A DNA stretch of 56,089 nucleotides from Rheinheimera baltica DSM 14885 (GCF_000425345.1 NZ_AUDG01000027.1:1-56089), one strand, 5' to 3'; shown: positions 29,171-42,153, counted from the first letter of the stretch. Translations and numbers: made by a program. Notes: a model not told the origin generated them from the letters alone.

Positions 29171-30196
29171 ATGAAGTATCAGGATTCACTACAACAAGCC
29201 AGCGACAAGGCAGCACAGGTTAAGTTATTTTTACACCGAGCTGGTTTAGCAGCGCACCCGGTAAATTATGCTGTTTGCTATGAATACATTAGTGGCAATA
29301 ATGCTCAGCTGTGTCAAATAATTGAGCAAAAACTTGCTGCTAAAGCGCCGCTAGATGATTTTGTTATGGCGGATCTGTATAGCCGTTTTATGGCAGAGGA
29401 TAACGCCCAGCAGCAACTTATGCTGCAGGATGCTGCCGGCATGGTTAGCCGCATAGCGGGATATACAGACGTTGCAGCAGAACAACTTGACGATTACCTG
29501 CAACAGCTGGACGACAGTATGCTGCGTCTTGAACAAGTCAGTAATGACAGCGTTGTCCTGACAGTGGTTAATCAGCTACATCAAACAACAGCTGATTTCA
29601 AACGCGACCAACAACAATTACACCAACAATTACTGCTTGCCAATCAACAAAGCCATCAATTACGCCATGAACTGGAACAGCTCAAGCAGCAACGCTTGCT
29701 TGACCCTCTTACCGGTTTATATAATCGTGCGGCCATGCAGAACCAGCTTGACGTTTGGTTTAGTGAAGAACCCAATCGTCGTATCGCCGCCATCGTTGTT
29801 AACCTGGATCATTTCAGTCGTTTTAATCAGCAATATGGCAATACAATTGGTGATGTTATCTTAGCTAAAGTTGCCCGAAAAGTTAGCAGCTATGTGAAAA
29901 ACAGTGGCCTGCCTGTACGTTCTGGTGGTGAAGAGTTCCTTATTCTTTTGCCTGATGTCGACCTGCGTAGTGCCAGTGAGATTGCTGAACAAGTCCGCCG
30001 TGGCGTTGAAAAACTTCGCTTTGTTTCGTCACGCAGCAAACAAACCTTACCGAAAGTAACGATTTCGCTCGGCGTATCTTTATACCAACAATCAGAAAAC
30101 TGGTACCAGTTTCTTGGCCGCACTGCAGAAGTCCTGCTGCTGGCGAAACAACGTGGCCGTAATCAGGTCGCCAGTGAAGCGATGTTGGCCACTTAA
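29171..30196 (+). CDS. Diguanylate cyclase, cytosolic, GGEEF type
   Basis: 341 aa. Residues 1-170 form a helical, Gln-rich, coiled-coil sensor of unknown input with no membrane segment. The C-terminal GGDEF domain starts at LLDPLTGLYNR (177-186) and carries the active-site loop RSGGEEF (GGEEF 252-256). The inhibitory RxxD motif five residues before GGEEF is absent (KNSGLPV there instead), so product feedback would be lacking. The usual FDID metal/phosphate motif is NLDHF here. It makes cyclic di-GMP. It lies upstream of ubiE with an 86-base gap. Confidence 0.93.
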   Translation: MKYQDSLQQASDKAAQVKLFLHRAGLAAHPVNYAVCYEYISGNNAQLCQIIEQKLAAKAPLDDFVMADLYSRFMAEDNAQQQLMLQDAAGMVSRIAGYTDVAAEQLDDYLQQLDDSMLRLEQVSNDSVVLTVVNQLHQTTADFKRDQQQLHQQLLLANQQSHQLRHELEQLKQQRLLDPLTGLYNRAAMQNQLDVWFSEEPNRRIAAIVVNLDHFSRFNQQYGNTIGDVILAKVARKVSSYVKNSGLPVRSGGEEFLILLPDVDLRSASEIAEQVRRGVEKLRFVSSRSKQTLPKVTISLGVSLYQQSENWYQFLGRTAEVLLLAKQRGRNQVASEAMLAT

Positions 30197-30282
30197 CACA
30201 CACATAAAAGCCAATAGATAAGTTGGACTCTGCGCGGTTATCTTTTACACTAGCCGCATTAATTTGCCGACAGGTTTGCAGC

Positions 30283-31038
30283 ATGACAGATCACAATTCA
30301 AATACTACGCACTTTGGCTACAAAACAGTTGCTGCCGAACAAAAAGTGTCTATGGTCGCCGATGTCTTTCATTCCGTTGCCGCCAAGTACGATCTGATGA
30401 ATGATTTGATGTCACTTGGTATTCACCGCTTATGGAAACGCTTTACTATCGATTGCAGTGGAGTGCGTTCAGGCCAAAAAGTACTTGATCTTGCGGGGGG
30501 TACTGGTGACATAACCGCTTTGTTTTCAAAACGGGTTGGAACAACGGGCAAAGTCGTACTGGCAGATATTAACGCATCCATGCTCAACGTTGGCCGAGAT
30601 AAGCTTCGCGATTTAGGCTTGGTTGGTAACATTGAGTATGTTCAAGCCAATGCTGAAGCTCTACCCTTCGCGGACAACAGCTTTGACATTGTCAGTATTG
30701 GTTTTGGCTTACGTAACGTCACTGATAAAGATGCCGCATTGCGTTCAATTTTTCGGGTGTTAAAACCAGGTGGCCGACTGCTGGTGTTAGAGTTTTCCAA
30801 ACCAGAACAAGCATGGTTGAGCAAAGTATACGATTTATATTCTTTTAAACTGTTGCCCGCCATGGGACAGTTGGTTGCCAACGATAAAGAAAGTTACCAG
30901 TACCTTGCCGAGTCTATCCGCATGCACCCCAATCAGGAAACGCTGAAGGCTATGATGCAGGAGGCTGGCTTTGCTGAAGTCAGTTATCACAATCTGACCG
31001 GTGGCATTGTCGCCTTACATCGGGGTTACAAATTCTAA
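30283..31038 (+). CDS. ubiE: Ubiquinone/menaquinone biosynthesis methyltransferase UbiE
   Basis: 251 aa, E. coli length, from the ATG at 30283. Class I SAM methyltransferase: [11 protein letters not shown] (motif I), [15 protein letters not shown], and the UbiE marker [19 protein letters not shown]-methylates the quinone ring. First of the ubiE-ubiJ-ubiB cluster; its stop overlaps the ubiJ start by one base. Confidence 0.97.
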   Translation: MTDHNSNTTHFGYKTVAAEQKVSMVADVFHSVAAKYDLMNDLMSLGIHRLWKRFTIDCSGVRSGQKVLDLAGGTGDITALFSKRVGTTGKVVLADINASMLNVGRDKLRDLGLVGNIEYVQANAEALPFADNSFDIVSIGFGLRNVTDKDAALRSIFRVLKPGGRLLVLEFSKPEQAWLSKVYDLYSFKLLPAMGQLVANDKESYQYLAESIRMHPNQETLKAMMQEAGFAEVSYHNLTGGIVALHRGYKF

Positions 31039-31646
31039 TGCTGCCTTTGCTGCCTCAGCTTGTTTGTGCCTTAGCGGAGAAAGCCATCGTTAAGCTTATT
31101 GCTATGGATCCTCAAGCGATGCCCCGGTTGTCTCGTATCGCCGGAAAACAGCTATCATTTCAGTTACGTGAATGGCCCACAACACTGGTGCTAAGCGCGA
31201 CAGCCGAGGCTATTTTATTTAACCAGCATGATGAAAGCGTTGATTGCGCTATTCAAACCGATATCGCCAGCTTGCGCTTACTGCGCGATCCAAGCCAGCT
31301 TACGCGTTTAATTAAAGCAGACGCCCTACAAATTGATGGCGATATTCAGGTTGCCCAACAATTTAGCAGTTTCTTTGCTCAACTTAACCCAGACTGGCAA
31401 GAAGCACTGTCAGGCTATATTGGTGATGGTGCAGCACATAAACTCGCACTGAGCCTGAAACAACTGCAGCATTATATTAGTGCCAAAAGTAGTGCTGTGC
31501 AGCAGATGAGTATTGAGTTAGCGCAAGATGAGCTTAAATTAAGCCCGGTACCAGTTGAGATGGCCGAGTTTAGCGACGCAGTGAGTAAACTATCTGCCCG
31601 CGTTGACGTATTGCAGCAGCAGTTGCAAAAGTTTCAGGAGTCATAG
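31038..31646 (+). CDS. ubiJ: Ubiquinone biosynthesis accessory factor UbiJ
   Basis: 202 aa, with an N-terminal SCP2 lipid-binding domain ([19 protein letters not shown] to [16 protein letters not shown]) and a C-terminal coiled coil. UbiJ binds ubiquinone intermediates within the Ubi metabolon. Placement between ubiE and ubiB is diagnostic. It overlaps both neighbours by one base (TAATG and TAGTG). Confidence 0.94.
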   Translation: MLPLLPQLVCALAEKAIVKLIAMDPQAMPRLSRIAGKQLSFQLREWPTTLVLSATAEAILFNQHDESVDCAIQTDIASLRLLRDPSQLTRLIKADALQIDGDIQVAQQFSSFFAQLNPDWQEALSGYIGDGAAHKLALSLKQLQHYISAKSSAVQQMSIELAQDELKLSPVPVEMAEFSDAVSKLSARVDVLQQQLQKFQES

Positions 31647-33271
31647 TGCGTATCGGCCGCTTTTACCACATTCAAAAAACATTGTTACAGTTTGGTCTGG
31701 ACGAACTTATTCCGTCTCAATGGCAACCCTGGTACGCCAAGTTATTTCGCCGTAGCTTATTCTGGCTGCGAAACCGCTATCCAGAACACCCTGTTGGTGT
31801 AAGGTTGCGGCTGGCATTACAAAGCCTCGGCCCGGTCTGGGTTAAATTTGGCCAGATGCTGTCAACACGTCGAGACTTGTTCCCGTCACATTTGGCTGAT
31901 GAACTCGCAAAGTTACAAGACAAAGTCCCCCCGTTTGATGGTGCGCAAGCACAACGTTTAATCGAACAAGCGCTTGATTTGAAAAACATCTCCGATTTTT
32001 TTATCGATTTTGAACAAACCCCGTTGGCTTCGGCCTCCATCGCTCAGGTACACACAGCCAGATTGATGCAAGACGATGGCAGCTTGGCAGATGTTGTTAT
32101 AAAAGTAATTCGGCCAAATATTAAACAGCAAATTCTTGCTGATTTAGCTCTAATGGACACTTTAGCGGATGCAGCAACCCGGTTCTTACCTGATGGCAAG
32201 CGTTTAAGGCCGCGCGAGGTGGTATCCGAATATCGTAGAACCATTCTGGACGAGCTGGATTTAAAGCGCGAAGCGGCCAACGCTATTCAATTACGCCGTA
32301 ATTTCGACGGTTCTGACTCACTGTATATTCCTTTTGTTTATAGTGATTATAGCCGGGCGAATGTGATGGTTATGGAACGCATCTATGGTATTCCTGTGTC
32401 AGATATTGCCGCGTTAGAGGCGCAAGGCACAGATATGGAACTGCTGGCCAAACGCGGTGTTGAAGTGTTTTTTACACAGGTATTTCGTGATAGTTTTTTT
32501 CATGCTGACATGCATCCGGGCAATATTTTTGTTTCACGCGAGACGCCAACTAACCCCAAATATATCGGTATTGATTGTGGTATTGTCGGCACGTTAAATG
32601 CCGAAGATAAGCGCTACTTAGCTGAGAACTTTGTTGCCTTTTTCAACCGCGACTACAAAAAAGTCGCCCAACTGCACATAGATTCAGGCTGGGTGCCAGC
32701 TCATACCAAAGTGGAAGAGTTCGAGAGCGCTATTCGTACCGTGTGCGAACCCATATTCCAAAAACCGCTGGCAGAAATTTCCTTTGGAAACGTACTGCTA
32801 AATCTGTTTAACACCGCACGTCGCTTTGATATGCAGGTACAGCCACAATTGGTTCTGCTACAAAAAACCTTACTGTACATTGAAGGCTTAGGCCGTCAGC
32901 TATACCCGCAACTGGATTTATGGAAGACGGCAAAACCTTTCCTAGAAAACTGGGTTAAACAGCAAGTTGGTTTGCCTGCCATCTGGCGTCAGGTAAAAGA
33001 TAACTTACCTTTTTGGGCAGAAAAAATGCCGCAGATGCCAAACCTACTGCACCAGTATCTTGAGCAAGGACCAAAGCAGCAGCATCAACTGTTGCAACAA
33101 CTGCAACATCTGGCACAACAGCAACATAAGACCAGAACACAAATTGTTGCGGCAACCTTTGCAGCAGCAAGCTTAATAAGTGCTAGTATGTTGCTTTGCT
33201 TTGGTCATAATGCTGTTGCGGCCGCATTAGCCTTATTAAGCATCGGGCTCGCATTTAAAGCTTGGCGCTGA
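31646..33271 (+). CDS. ubiB: Ubiquinone biosynthesis kinase-like protein UbiB
   Basis: 541 aa from a GTG at 31646. ABC1/ADCK family atypical kinase: [22 protein letters not shown] (KxGQ motif), [15 protein letters not shown] (Ala-rich loop), [12 protein letters not shown] and [10 protein letters not shown] (catalytic and metal sites). Two membrane helices end the protein ([19 protein letters not shown] and [15 protein letters not shown]). It is needed for CoQ synthesis, probably by extracting precursors from the membrane. Confidence 0.97.
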   Translation: MRIGRFYHIQKTLLQFGLDELIPSQWQPWYAKLFRRSLFWLRNRYPEHPVGVRLRLALQSLGPVWVKFGQMLSTRRDLFPSHLADELAKLQDKVPPFDGAQAQRLIEQALDLKNISDFFIDFEQTPLASASIAQVHTARLMQDDGSLADVVIKVIRPNIKQQILADLALMDTLADAATRFLPDGKRLRPREVVSEYRRTILDELDLKREAANAIQLRRNFDGSDSLYIPFVYSDYSRANVMVMERIYGIPVSDIAALEAQGTDMELLAKRGVEVFFTQVFRDSFFHADMHPGNIFVSRETPTNPKYIGIDCGIVGTLNAEDKRYLAENFVAFFNRDYKKVAQLHIDSGWVPAHTKVEEFESAIRTVCEPIFQKPLAEISFGNVLLNLFNTARRFDMQVQPQLVLLQKTLLYIEGLGRQLYPQLDLWKTAKPFLENWVKQQVGLPAIWRQVKDNLPFWAEKMPQMPNLLHQYLEQGPKQQHQLLQQLQHLAQQQHKTRTQIVAATFAAASLISASMLLCFGHNAVAAALALLSIGLAFKAWR

Positions 33272-33353
33272 ACCAGCTGATAATATCACTGTCACAATAA
33301 CGACATACACTGATGACTCTGAAATCGTGATGTATTATTAAAGAGGATTAACC

Positions 33354-33599
33354 ATGTTCGGCAATATCAGTATTTGGCAATTACTCATTGTATTAGCAAT
33401 TATCGTGTTGTTATTTGGCACTAAAAAACTGCGTGGCATTGGCACTGATCTTGGCTCTGCAATTAAGGGCTTTCGCAGCTCAATAAAAGATGAGCCGCAG
33501 GAAGATGATGAACTCCCCGCTGCACAGTTGTCAGAAAAGGCAAAAGCCGACGCCGAAAAAACCACTGCCAATCAGTCAGCAGCAAAAGACAAAGTGTAA
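33354..33599 (+). CDS. tatA: Twin-arginine translocase subunit TatA
   Basis: 81 aa with SD AGAGGA. N-terminal membrane helix ([31 protein letters not shown]) with the FGTKKL hinge, then an amphipathic helix and an acidic tail. TatA oligomers form the pore for folded Tat substrates. Abuts tatB with no gap (TAA then ATG). Confidence 0.97.
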   Translation: MFGNISIWQLLIVLAIIVLLFGTKKLRGIGTDLGSAIKGFRSSIKDEPQEDDELPAAQLSEKAKADAEKTTANQSAAKDKV

Positions 33600-33914
33600 A
33601 TGGGTTTCTGGGAACTGATTGTTATCGGTGTTGTAGCCCTGTTGGTTCTGGGCCCGGAACGCCTACCCGGCGCTATTCGATCCGTGCATAAAACCGTGCG
33701 TAGTGTTAAACAATTTGGCCAGCAGATGCAGGCAGAACTTAACGCAGATTTACGAGCCCATGAACTTCACCAAAAGCTTAAAGATGCCGAAGCCAAAGGA
33801 CTGTTAAATCTGACAGATCAAGAACAGGCTGCGTTGACAGAGTTGAAGCAGGCTGCAGCTGACGTCAATACCCCTATTATTAGCAGTGAAAAAAAACATG
33901 AGCCAGAACGCTAA
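33600..33914 (+). CDS. tatB: Twin-arginine translocase subunit TatB
   Basis: 104 aa. N-terminal helix with the Glu ([28 protein letters not shown]) typical of TatB, then a long charged helix. TatB forms the substrate receptor with TatC. Shorter than E. coli TatB (171 aa), a length seen in other gammaproteobacteria. Overlaps tatC. Confidence 0.95.
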   Translation: MGFWELIVIGVVALLVLGPERLPGAIRSVHKTVRSVKQFGQQMQAELNADLRAHELHQKLKDAEAKGLLNLTDQEQAALTELKQAAADVNTPIISSEKKHEPER

Positions 33915-34656
33915 TCCCGACAGCCTGCTTGGCCACCTTATTGAACTTCGAAACCGGCTACTACGTTGCGTTGTTGCAGTAATTGTGGTATTTGCCGCGT
34001 TGGCGGCTTTTGCTCAGGATATATATCATCTTTTGGCAAAACCTTTAATTGCGGTACTGCCTGAAAACAGCAGTATGATTGCAACCGACGTTGCAGCGCC
34101 GTTTTTTGCTCCCTTTAAACTCACATTTATCGTTGCGATTTGTTTTGCCATTCCCTATATTTTGCTGCAAGTGTGGCAGTTTATTGCGCCCGCTCTTTAC
34201 AGCAGAGAGAAAAAGTTAATGGCTCCGCTCGTCATTAGCAGCACACTATTGTTTTACAGTGGTATAGCGTTTGCTTATTTTGTCGTGTTTCCAATTATTT
34301 TCGGTTTCTTTACCAGTGTCGCGCCCGAGGGCGTTACCGTTGCTACCGATATCAGCAACTACCTTGATTTTGTCCTTAAGCTGTTTTTTGCTTTTGGTTT
34401 GTCATTTGAGATACCCGTTGCCATTTTGCTAATGGTATGGACCGGCGTTAGCACACGCGAAGGCTTGGCTGAAAAACGCCCTTATATCGTCGTAGGCGCC
34501 TTTATTTTAGGCATGCTGTTAACGCCACCTGATGTCTTGTCACAGACCTTATTGGCCGTGCCCATGTGGTTGCTTTTCGAGCTTGGTCTGGCGCTAAGCC
34601 GCTTTTACCAACCCCGTTCTATAGAAGAATCAGAAGATCAGGAACAGAAGCTATGA
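33898..34656 (+). CDS. tatC: Twin-arginine translocase subunit TatC
   Basis: 252 aa from the ATG at 33898; a GTG 12 bases upstream is less likely. Six membrane helices. Typical Tat[36 protein letters not shown], and [15 protein letters not shown]. It recognises the twin-arginine signal. Overlaps the next gene's start (ATGA). Confidence 0.97.
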   Translation: MSQNANPDSLLGHLIELRNRLLRCVVAVIVVFAALAAFAQDIYHLLAKPLIAVLPENSSMIATDVAAPFFAPFKLTFIVAICFAIPYILLQVWQFIAPALYSREKKLMAPLVISSTLLFYSGIAFAYFVVFPIIFGFFTSVAPEGVTVATDISNYLDFVLKLFFAFGLSFEIPVAILLMVWTGVSTREGLAEKRPYIVVGAFILGMLLTPPDVLSQTLLAVPMWLLFELGLALSRFYQPRSIEESEDQEQKL

Positions 34657-35159
34657 AACCGTTTTATGCTATTTGCTTTGTTATTTCCAGCCTACAGGTT
34701 AGCGCAGCTTCGCCGGTAGAGCAGGCCCTTGAGCTGTGTCGGGCTGAACAAAATTCATTGCGCCGTCTAACATGTTACGACGCGATTAATACCGACATTA
34801 ACCCAAGCACGTCGACCAGCGCAGTTGTGATATCAAAGCCTGCTGTTCAGGAAGCAATTGCGCTTAAGGAAGTTACAACTGCGGAGGCTTCAGTAGAGAG
34901 TAAGTTTGGTTTAGAGCACAAAGTAATTGACGATGAAGTGGCAGACAAACTCAGCGTCACCGTTAGTTCGGTTAGCTACAGCCCACGAAAAGAACTTATT
35001 GTAACCTTTGATAATGGTCAGCGCTGGCGCCAAATTGGCACTGAGCATTACAGTATCGCTGTTGGCGAACAGCACTATGTTAAACGCGGTGTTCTCAATT
35101 CATTTTTATTAGGCAATAATAACAACAACCGTTCTATAAAAGTCAAACGCGATAAATAA
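34653..35159 (+). CDS. Secreted protein of unknown function in the tat operon
   Basis: 168 aa from the ATG at 34653, which overlaps the tatC stop. Signal peptide ([18 protein letters not shown]). [18 protein letters not shown] motif follows, with two Cys that may form a disulfide. The C-terminal part ([37 protein letters not shown]) is a small beta-rich segment seen in periplasmic proteins of unknown function. Translational coupling places it in the tat-hemB operon. Confidence 0.75.
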   Translation: MKPFYAICFVISSLQVSAASPVEQALELCRAEQNSLRRLTCYDAINTDINPSTSTSAVVISKPAVQEAIALKEVTTAEASVESKFGLEHKVIDDEVADKLSVTVSSVSYSPRKELIVTFDNGQRWRQIGTEHYSIAVGEQHYVKRGVLNSFLLGNNNNNRSIKVKRDK

Positions 35160-35160
35160 T

Positions 35161-35967
35161 ATGCTGACCTGGTGCGATATTGGCGTTAACATTTTTAGTA
35201 GTCAGTTCGATACCGATAGACAAGCTGTAATAAAGCGTGCCGCCAATGCAGGTGTTCGCCAGCTGATTCTTATTGGCAGTGATATCGCAGAAAGCCAGCT
35301 GAATATCAGCTTTTGTCAGCAAAATACCGGCTGTTATACCACCGCAGGTGTGCACCCACATCAGGCTGCTAATGTGAAAAGCGGTTGGCTTGATGACCTG
35401 ACACTGATGCTAACTAAGCCAAATGTTATCGCTGTAGGCGAGTGCGGGCTTGATTTTAACCGTGATTTCTCACCACGCCCGGTACAGCAGCAGGTATTTG
35501 CCGAGCAGCTACAGCTCGCCGTATGTACCAATAAGCCGGTGTACTTGCATGAGCGCGATGCGTTTGATACCCAACTGGCTATGTTAAAAGAACAGCCGAA
35601 AATAACGGGCGTTGCACACTGTTTCACTGGGGACTCGGTCCAATTAAAAGCCTGGCTCGATCTTGGCTTATATATCGGCATTACAGGCTGGTTATGTGAT
35701 GAACGCCGCGGCGACGTCTTGCGCCACGCATTACAGTATATTCCTTTAGATCGTTTGCTTTTGGAAACGGATGCCCCTTATTTGCTCCCTAGGAATTTGA
35801 CACCAAAACCAGCCAGCAGATGCAATGAACCGGCTTTTCTTGTGCATATTGCCAACACCGTAGCAACACTGCGCCAACTGGAACTAAGCGATATTGCTAG
35901 AATTACAGTGGCTAATAGCAAGGAGTTGTTTAAGCTAAACAACTCGCTATTGGCAGTGGAGGCATAA
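35161..35967 (+). CDS. tatD: 3'-5' exonuclease TatD
   Basis: 268 aa TIM-barrel metallohydrolase. Begins WCDIGVNIFSSQF, like E. coli TatD, then GVHPHQA (metal His pair), GECGLDFNRDFSP, PVYLHERDAF, GVAHCFTG and LLLETDAPYLLP. In E. coli TatD is a Mg-dependent DNase, not an export factor. One base after the preceding gene. Confidence 0.95.
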   Translation: MLTWCDIGVNIFSSQFDTDRQAVIKRAANAGVRQLILIGSDIAESQLNISFCQQNTGCYTTAGVHPHQAANVKSGWLDDLTLMLTKPNVIAVGECGLDFNRDFSPRPVQQQVFAEQLQLAVCTNKPVYLHERDAFDTQLAMLKEQPKITGVAHCFTGDSVQLKAWLDLGLYIGITGWLCDERRGDVLRHALQYIPLDRLLLETDAPYLLPRNLTPKPASRCNEPAFLVHIANTVATLRQLELSDIARITVANSKELFKLNNSLLAVEA

Positions 35968-35968
35968 T

Positions 35969-37706
<1,738 letters not shown>

Positions 37707-37723
37707 TTAACGCGAGTCTTTGT

Positions 37724-38719
37724 ATGTCCTCTTTTAAACAACAACCCCGTTTGATAATCAGTCATCAACCAACACCGCTTGAGCAGGCGCCGCGCTTGTC
37801 TGCCAAGCTGGGAATTAACTTGCTGTTTAAACGCGATGACTGCACCGGCTTAGCCGGCGGAGGCAACAAAACCCGCAAGCTCGAATATCTGCTGGCTGAT
37901 GCGCAACAGCAAGGTGCAGACACACTGGTTACCATAGGTGGCTTGCAATCTAACCATGCCAGACAAACTGCAGCGGCGGCAGCCAAATTTGGCTTTAACT
38001 GCGAATTGGTGCTGCAAGATGTTCCCGGCACGCCCAGAGTAGACTATTTAACTAATGGCAATATGTTTTTACATGAATTATTAGGCGCCACAGTTCATCA
38101 GGTGCCGGTAAAAGAAGATTGCCACCAGTATGCCAATTCGCTTGTCGCCCGCTTACAACAGCAAGGCAAAAGGCCGTATCTAATACCTATTGGTGGTTCA
38201 AACGCCGTTGGGAGTTTGGGTTATGTCCGTTGTGCACTAGAGCTGATCGAGCAACTAGATGAGCAGGCTTTAAAAATCGATCAACTTGTTGTCGCCACCG
38301 GCAGTGCCGGCACACAGGCTGGTTTACTGGCAGGATTGATTATAGCCGGAGTGGATATTCCGGTTCTGGGTATCACAGTAAGCCGTCCCGGGTCAGAGCA
38401 AGAACAGCTGGTGTTGACGCTATTGCAGCAAATTCTTCAACGGCTAGGCCTTGACCCGGCGTTAGCCAACGGGAAAGTGCATGCAAATGGTGACTATTAT
38501 GGTGCCAGCTATGGCGTTGTCACGCAGGACTCACTTAATGCAATAACAACGACTGCGCAAACAGAGGGGATATTGCTGGATCCGGTGTACACAGGTAAGG
38601 CAATGGCAGGATTAATTGATTTATGCCAGCGTGGTATTATTGCAAAAGGGAGTACGCAGTTGTTTTTACACACCGGAGGTAGCCAGGCTCTTCCGGCGTA
38701 TATCTCAGCATTTAACTGA
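37724..38719 (+). CDS. dcyD: D-cysteine desulfhydrase / ACC deaminase family PLP enzyme
   Basis: 331 aa from the ATG at 37724. PLP fold type II: the Lys lies in GLAGGGNKTRKLEYLLADAQ, followed by VTIGGLQSNHARQTAAAAA and PIGGSNAVGSLGYV. Members break down D-cysteine to pyruvate, H2S and ammonia, or deaminate ACC; the exact substrate is not settled by the motifs. It is 17 bases after hemB and may share its transcript. Convergent with gppA. Confidence 0.82.
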   Translation: MSSFKQQPRLIISHQPTPLEQAPRLSAKLGINLLFKRDDCTGLAGGGNKTRKLEYLLADAQQQGADTLVTIGGLQSNHARQTAAAAAKFGFNCELVLQDVPGTPRVDYLTNGNMFLHELLGATVHQVPVKEDCHQYANSLVARLQQQGKRPYLIPIGGSNAVGSLGYVRCALELIEQLDEQALKIDQLVVATGSAGTQAGLLAGLIIAGVDIPVLGITVSRPGSEQEQLVLTLLQQILQRLGLDPALANGKVHANGDYYGASYGVVTQDSLNAITTTAQTEGILLDPVYTGKAMAGLIDLCQRGIIAKGSTQLFLHTGGSQALPAYISAFN

Positions 38720-38737
38720 GATTAACCGCTGCCATGT

Positions 38738-40279
38738 TTATTTAAAAGTGAACTCCCAACCTGCCAGCTGCTGATATTGCAGTTCTTGCTCCAGCTCAGC
38801 ACGCATTAAAGGATGCTGTTCCAGCCAGCCAATTGGCATTTGTAACATGATCGCCTCACCTTTACTGCTGATGTTAACCTGCGGCAGTACTTCATGCCGC
38901 CGACGCATAGACAAAATTACTGCTAAGCGCAAAATTCGGGTTAAACGTACAGTCAGTAATACCGAAGTCATGGTTTGGCGGGCAATAACATCCCGGCTAA
39001 TATCGGCACGATGGTTATGTACCAACGCCATAACTAATTGCTGTTGGGCGCGGGTAAAACCGGGTAAGTCAGAGTGATTAATTATGTAAGCGCCATGGTG
39101 ATGGTGGTTTTTGTACTCGATGAGTAAACCTAATTCATGTAGCAAGGCACCACAACGTAACATGCTGTGCCCTTCAAACTTATTCAGATCCCAGCGTATT
39201 TGTAACTGATTAGCCAATTCCTCGGCCATTTCAGCCACACGCTCTGCATGTTGCTGGTCAATAAAATACCGCACCATCAAACTTTGTACGGTACGATTGC
39301 GCACGTCAGCATGCTGCAATTGCGGCAGCATGCTGTAAAGCACACCTTCGCGCAGGGCGCCTCCAGACAACGTCATACCGCTAATGTTTAAACAACGAAA
39401 CAATGCGATTAAAATGGCCAACCCAGACGGAAATACCTGTTTTCGCTCTTGTGCCAAACCAACAATGTTCAATTGTTCCATGCGGCCACATGCCAAGGCT
39501 TGCTGCATAATGTCTTCTAAACGGCTTAACGTAATGACTTCATCTTTACCCTGAGCGACGAGGCATTCCTGCATGGCCTGCACTGTGCCAGACGCACCAA
39601 CAGCTAGCTGCCAACCGGTTTGCTGATACTGCTGCGCGATAGCCAATGTTTCTTGCTCTGCTGCTGCGATCGCCTGATTAAAATTGTCTTCGCTTAACTC
39701 ATCATCGCTAAAGTATTTTTCTAAATAGGTGACACAGCCCATATTCAGGCTGGATAACAACAACGGCGTAAAACCGGCGCCAATTACTACTTCAGTACTG
39801 GCACCGCCAATATCGATGACTAAACGGTTACTGTCACTGTTTGATGTGTGAGCGACACCAAGATAGATAATACGGGCTTCGTCTTCACCGCTGATAACGG
39901 TAACTTTTTGCCCCAGGATGGTTTCTGCTTCTTTGAGGAACGTTTTAACATTTTTGGCCAACCGCAAGGTAGCGGTGCCAACAATACGGATGTTTTCTGG
40001 TGGGATATCCTGCAGCCGTTCAGCAAACAATGACAAGCATTCCCAGCCACGCTTCATCGCTTTACGGCTTAAGACCAAATTATCATTTAACCCGGCGGCT
40101 AAGCGTACTTTACGTTTCACCCGACCAATAACCTGGACCGATCCACCAACCACTTTAACCATCAGCATATGGAAGCTATTAGAGCCAAGATCAATCACCG
40201 CATAGATATCCTGATGCGGTGATTGGCCGGTTGTTAAGGCCGGATTAACGAGGACGGTTGCGAGGAGCTCTTGCGCCAT
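38738..40279 (-). CDS. gppA: Ppx/GppA family phosphatase (exopolyphosphatase / pppGpp hydrolase)
   Basis: 513 aa from the ATG at 40279, inside the end of rhlB (35-base overlap); the frame is open farther up but that part is rhlB coding. ASKHA fold: [18 protein letters not shown] (phosphate 1), [26 protein letters not shown] (phosphate 2), and an HD-like helical C-terminus ([20 protein letters not shown]). Family members hydrolyse polyphosphate and/or pppGpp; sequence does not separate the two here. Downstream of rhlB, as in related bacteria. Confidence 0.9.
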   Translation of the reverse strand: MAQELLATVLVNPALTTGQSPHQDIYAVIDLGSNSFHMLMVKVVGGSVQVIGRVKRKVRLAAGLNDNLVLSRKAMKRGWECLSLFAERLQDIPPENIRIVGTATLRLAKNVKTFLKEAETILGQKVTVISGEDEARIIYLGVAHTSNSDSNRLVIDIGGASTEVVIGAGFTPLLLSSLNMGCVTYLEKYFSDDELSEDNFNQAIAAAEQETLAIAQQYQQTGWQLAVGASGTVQAMQECLVAQGKDEVITLSRLEDIMQQALACGRMEQLNIVGLAQERKQVFPSGLAILIALFRCLNISGMTLSGGALREGVLYSMLPQLQHADVRNRTVQSLMVRYFIDQQHAERVAEMAEELANQLQIRWDLNKFEGHSMLRCGALLHELGLLIEYKNHHHHGAYIINHSDLPGFTRAQQQLVMALVHNHRADISRDVIARQTMTSVLLTVRLTRILRLAVILSMRRRHEVLPQVNISSKGEAIMLQMPIGWLEQHPLMRAELEQELQYQQLAGWEFTFK

Positions 40280-41531
40280 TACTGCTACGTCCACCTGAGC
40301 CACTGCGACTACCGGTTCTTGCCTGGCCAGCACGACGACGGACCCGAGGTTTAGGTGTTTTGATATCATCCAGCAAAGCGCTGGCATCATACTGGCTTAC
40401 CGGTACCATATGACGAATATAGTCTTCTATCGCGGTAAGATTAAGTGCATAACGTTCACAGGCAAAACTTATCGCTTTACCGCTCTCACCGGCCCGGCCG
40501 GTGCGGCCGATACGGTGCACGTAGTCTTCACAATCGTCCGGTAAGTCATAGTTAAAAACATGACTCACTTTGGGTATATGTAAACCACGGGCGGCAACGT
40601 CAGTTGCGACCAGAATATCTAACTTACCGCTGGTGAAGTCTTCTAAAATGCGTAACCGTTTCTTCTGGATCACATCACCGGTTAGCAAACCAACACGATG
40701 GCCATCCATTTCCAACCAGTTATGTACTTCTTCACACCAGTGTTTAGTATTGGCGAATACAATGGCTTTATCTGGCCATTCTTCTTCCATCAACGTTAAT
40801 AATAACGGTAGCTTATGCTCATCTGATGGGTAAAACAGTTCTTCACTTATGCGGCTGCCGGTCATTTCTTCCGGCGCAATGTGAATATGTTCTGGTTGAT
40901 TCATTTTCTCAAACGCCAGTTCCTGCACCTTGTAGGATAACGTAGCGGAGAATAACAGGCTTAAGCGCTCTGTCGCCGGAGGCATACGGTTAAACATAAA
41001 ACGAATATCTTTAATGAAACCTAAATCGAACATACGATCAGCTTCATCCAGCACGACAACCTGAATTTGTGACAAGTCGTACAAGCCCTGCTTTAAATAA
41101 TCGATTAGCCGGCCAGTAGTACCAATTAAAATATCTACGCCTTTTTCCAGTAACTGCCGTTGAGTATCATAACCTTCGCCCCCATAAATCAAACCAAGGC
41201 GTAAGCCTGCCTTTTCGGCAAGCATTTTAGCATCCTGATGGATTTGTACCGCCAGCTCTCGCGTTGGTGCCATAATAATGGCTCGCGGCTGGCCTGAACC
41301 TTTTGGTTCGTGGGTCAGTAAATGGTGGAAGGTCGCTGTTAAGAACGCCAATGTTTTGCCTGTGCCCGTTTGGGCCTGCCCAGCAATATCCTTGCCGGCT
41401 AACGCCAGCGGTAAACATTGGGCTTGAATAGGCGTACAATAGCCGTAACCTTGCGCGTTAAGAGCGTCAAGAACCTGTGGTGCCAATGCAAAATCGGCGA
41501 ATTTATGTGATGTTAAGTGTGTTTTATTCAT
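40245..41531 (-). CDS. rhlB: ATP-dependent RNA helicase RhlB
   Basis: 428 aa. Full DEAD-box set: [23 protein letters not shown] (Q motif), [50 protein letters not shown], and [10 protein letters not shown]. The C-terminal tail is Arg/Gly/Ser-rich. RhlB works with the RNA degradosome in mRNA decay. Identified as RhlB rather than another DEAD protein by its place divergent from trxA-rho. Confidence 0.95.
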   Translation of the reverse strand: MNKTHLTSHKFADFALAPQVLDALNAQGYGYCTPIQAQCLPLALAGKDIAGQAQTGTGKTLAFLTATFHHLLTHEPKGSGQPRAIIMAPTRELAVQIHQDAKMLAEKAGLRLGLIYGGEGYDTQRQLLEKGVDILIGTTGRLIDYLKQGLYDLSQIQVVVLDEADRMFDLGFIKDIRFMFNRMPPATERLSLLFSATLSYKVQELAFEKMNQPEHIHIAPEEMTGSRISEELFYPSDEHKLPLLLTLMEEEWPDKAIVFANTKHWCEEVHNWLEMDGHRVGLLTGDVIQKKRLRILEDFTSGKLDILVATDVAARGLHIPKVSHVFNYDLPDDCEDYVHRIGRTGRAGESGKAISFACERYALNLTAIEDYIRHMVPVSQYDASALLDDIKTPKPRVRRRAGQARTGSRSGSGGRSSNGARAPRNRPR

Positions 41532-41556
41532 ACGGCGCTAAGCATAACCGTTACGC

Positions 41557-41585
41557 TTGCAATAAGGAACAGCCACGTTTAAATT
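41557..41585 (+). promoter_or_regulatory. Candidate sigma-70 promoter of trxA
   Basis: TTGCAA (41557-41562), 17-base spacer, TAAATT (41580-41585), 49 bases before the trxA ATG. The match is moderate and predicted by eye. Confidence 0.4.
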
Positions 41586-41633
41586 GATAACACTTTTTTG
41601 CAGCGATGCTGCACAGCACTAGCGGAGACACAA

Positions 41634-41960
41634 ATGAGCGAACATATTTTACAGGTTTCTGATGACAGCTTTGAAACCGACGTACTAAAAGCCGAAACCC
41701 CGGTTTTAGTCGACTTTTGGGCAGAGTGGTGTGGTCCATGTAAAATGATCGCTCCGATTTTGGATGAAGTTGCACAGGAATACACGGGTAAAGTCGCCGT
41801 GGCCAAAGTAAATATTGATCATAATCCGAATACACCGCCAAAATTCGGCATTCGCGGCATTCCAACCTTACTGTTATTTAAAAACGGTGCGGTAGCGGCG
41901 ACTAAAGTGGGCGCGCTGTCAAAAACGCAGTTAAAAGAGTTTTTAGACAGCAACATCTAA
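41634..41960 (+). CDS. trxA: Thioredoxin 1
   Basis: 108 aa from the ATG at 41634 with GGAGA upstream. Active site [16 protein letters not shown], cis-Pro in [14 protein letters not shown]. General disulfide reductant. The 5' neighbour diverges (rhlB) and rho follows, the same arrangement as in E. coli. Confidence 0.98.
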   Translation: MSEHILQVSDDSFETDVLKAETPVLVDFWAEWCGPCKMIAPILDEVAQEYTGKVAVAKVNIDHNPNTPPKFGIRGIPTLLLFKNGAVAATKVGALSKTQLKEFLDSNI

Positions 41961-41968
41961 ATAAAATG

Positions 41969-41998
41969 AAAAAAGGCGTATTTTTATACGCCTTTTTT
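41969..41998 (+). terminator. Intrinsic terminator after trxA
   Basis: Arms AAAAAAGGCGTA (41969-41980) and TACGCCTTTTTT (41987-41998) are exactly complementary with a 6-base loop, and end in a T-run. Likely effective in both directions, but rho follows on the same strand, so it insulates trxA from rho. Confidence 0.85.
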
Positions 41999-42153
41999 AT
42001 TTCACCGCTGGACGCACCCATGGCCAGCTGCTATTGTGTAGCAAATAAATTGTGCAAAACCACGCTTGTCTGTCGAAAAAACCACTTCCAAACCTTATTT
42101 TATCGAACCGATAAGCATTACCCTGTTTTTATATCAACAAGAAACCCATCAAT

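Noticed and set aside
40280..40390. Longer N-terminus for GppA
   Set aside because: The extra residues overlap rhlB and do not resemble any family start; the phosphate-1 motif is at the expected distance from the ATG at 40279.
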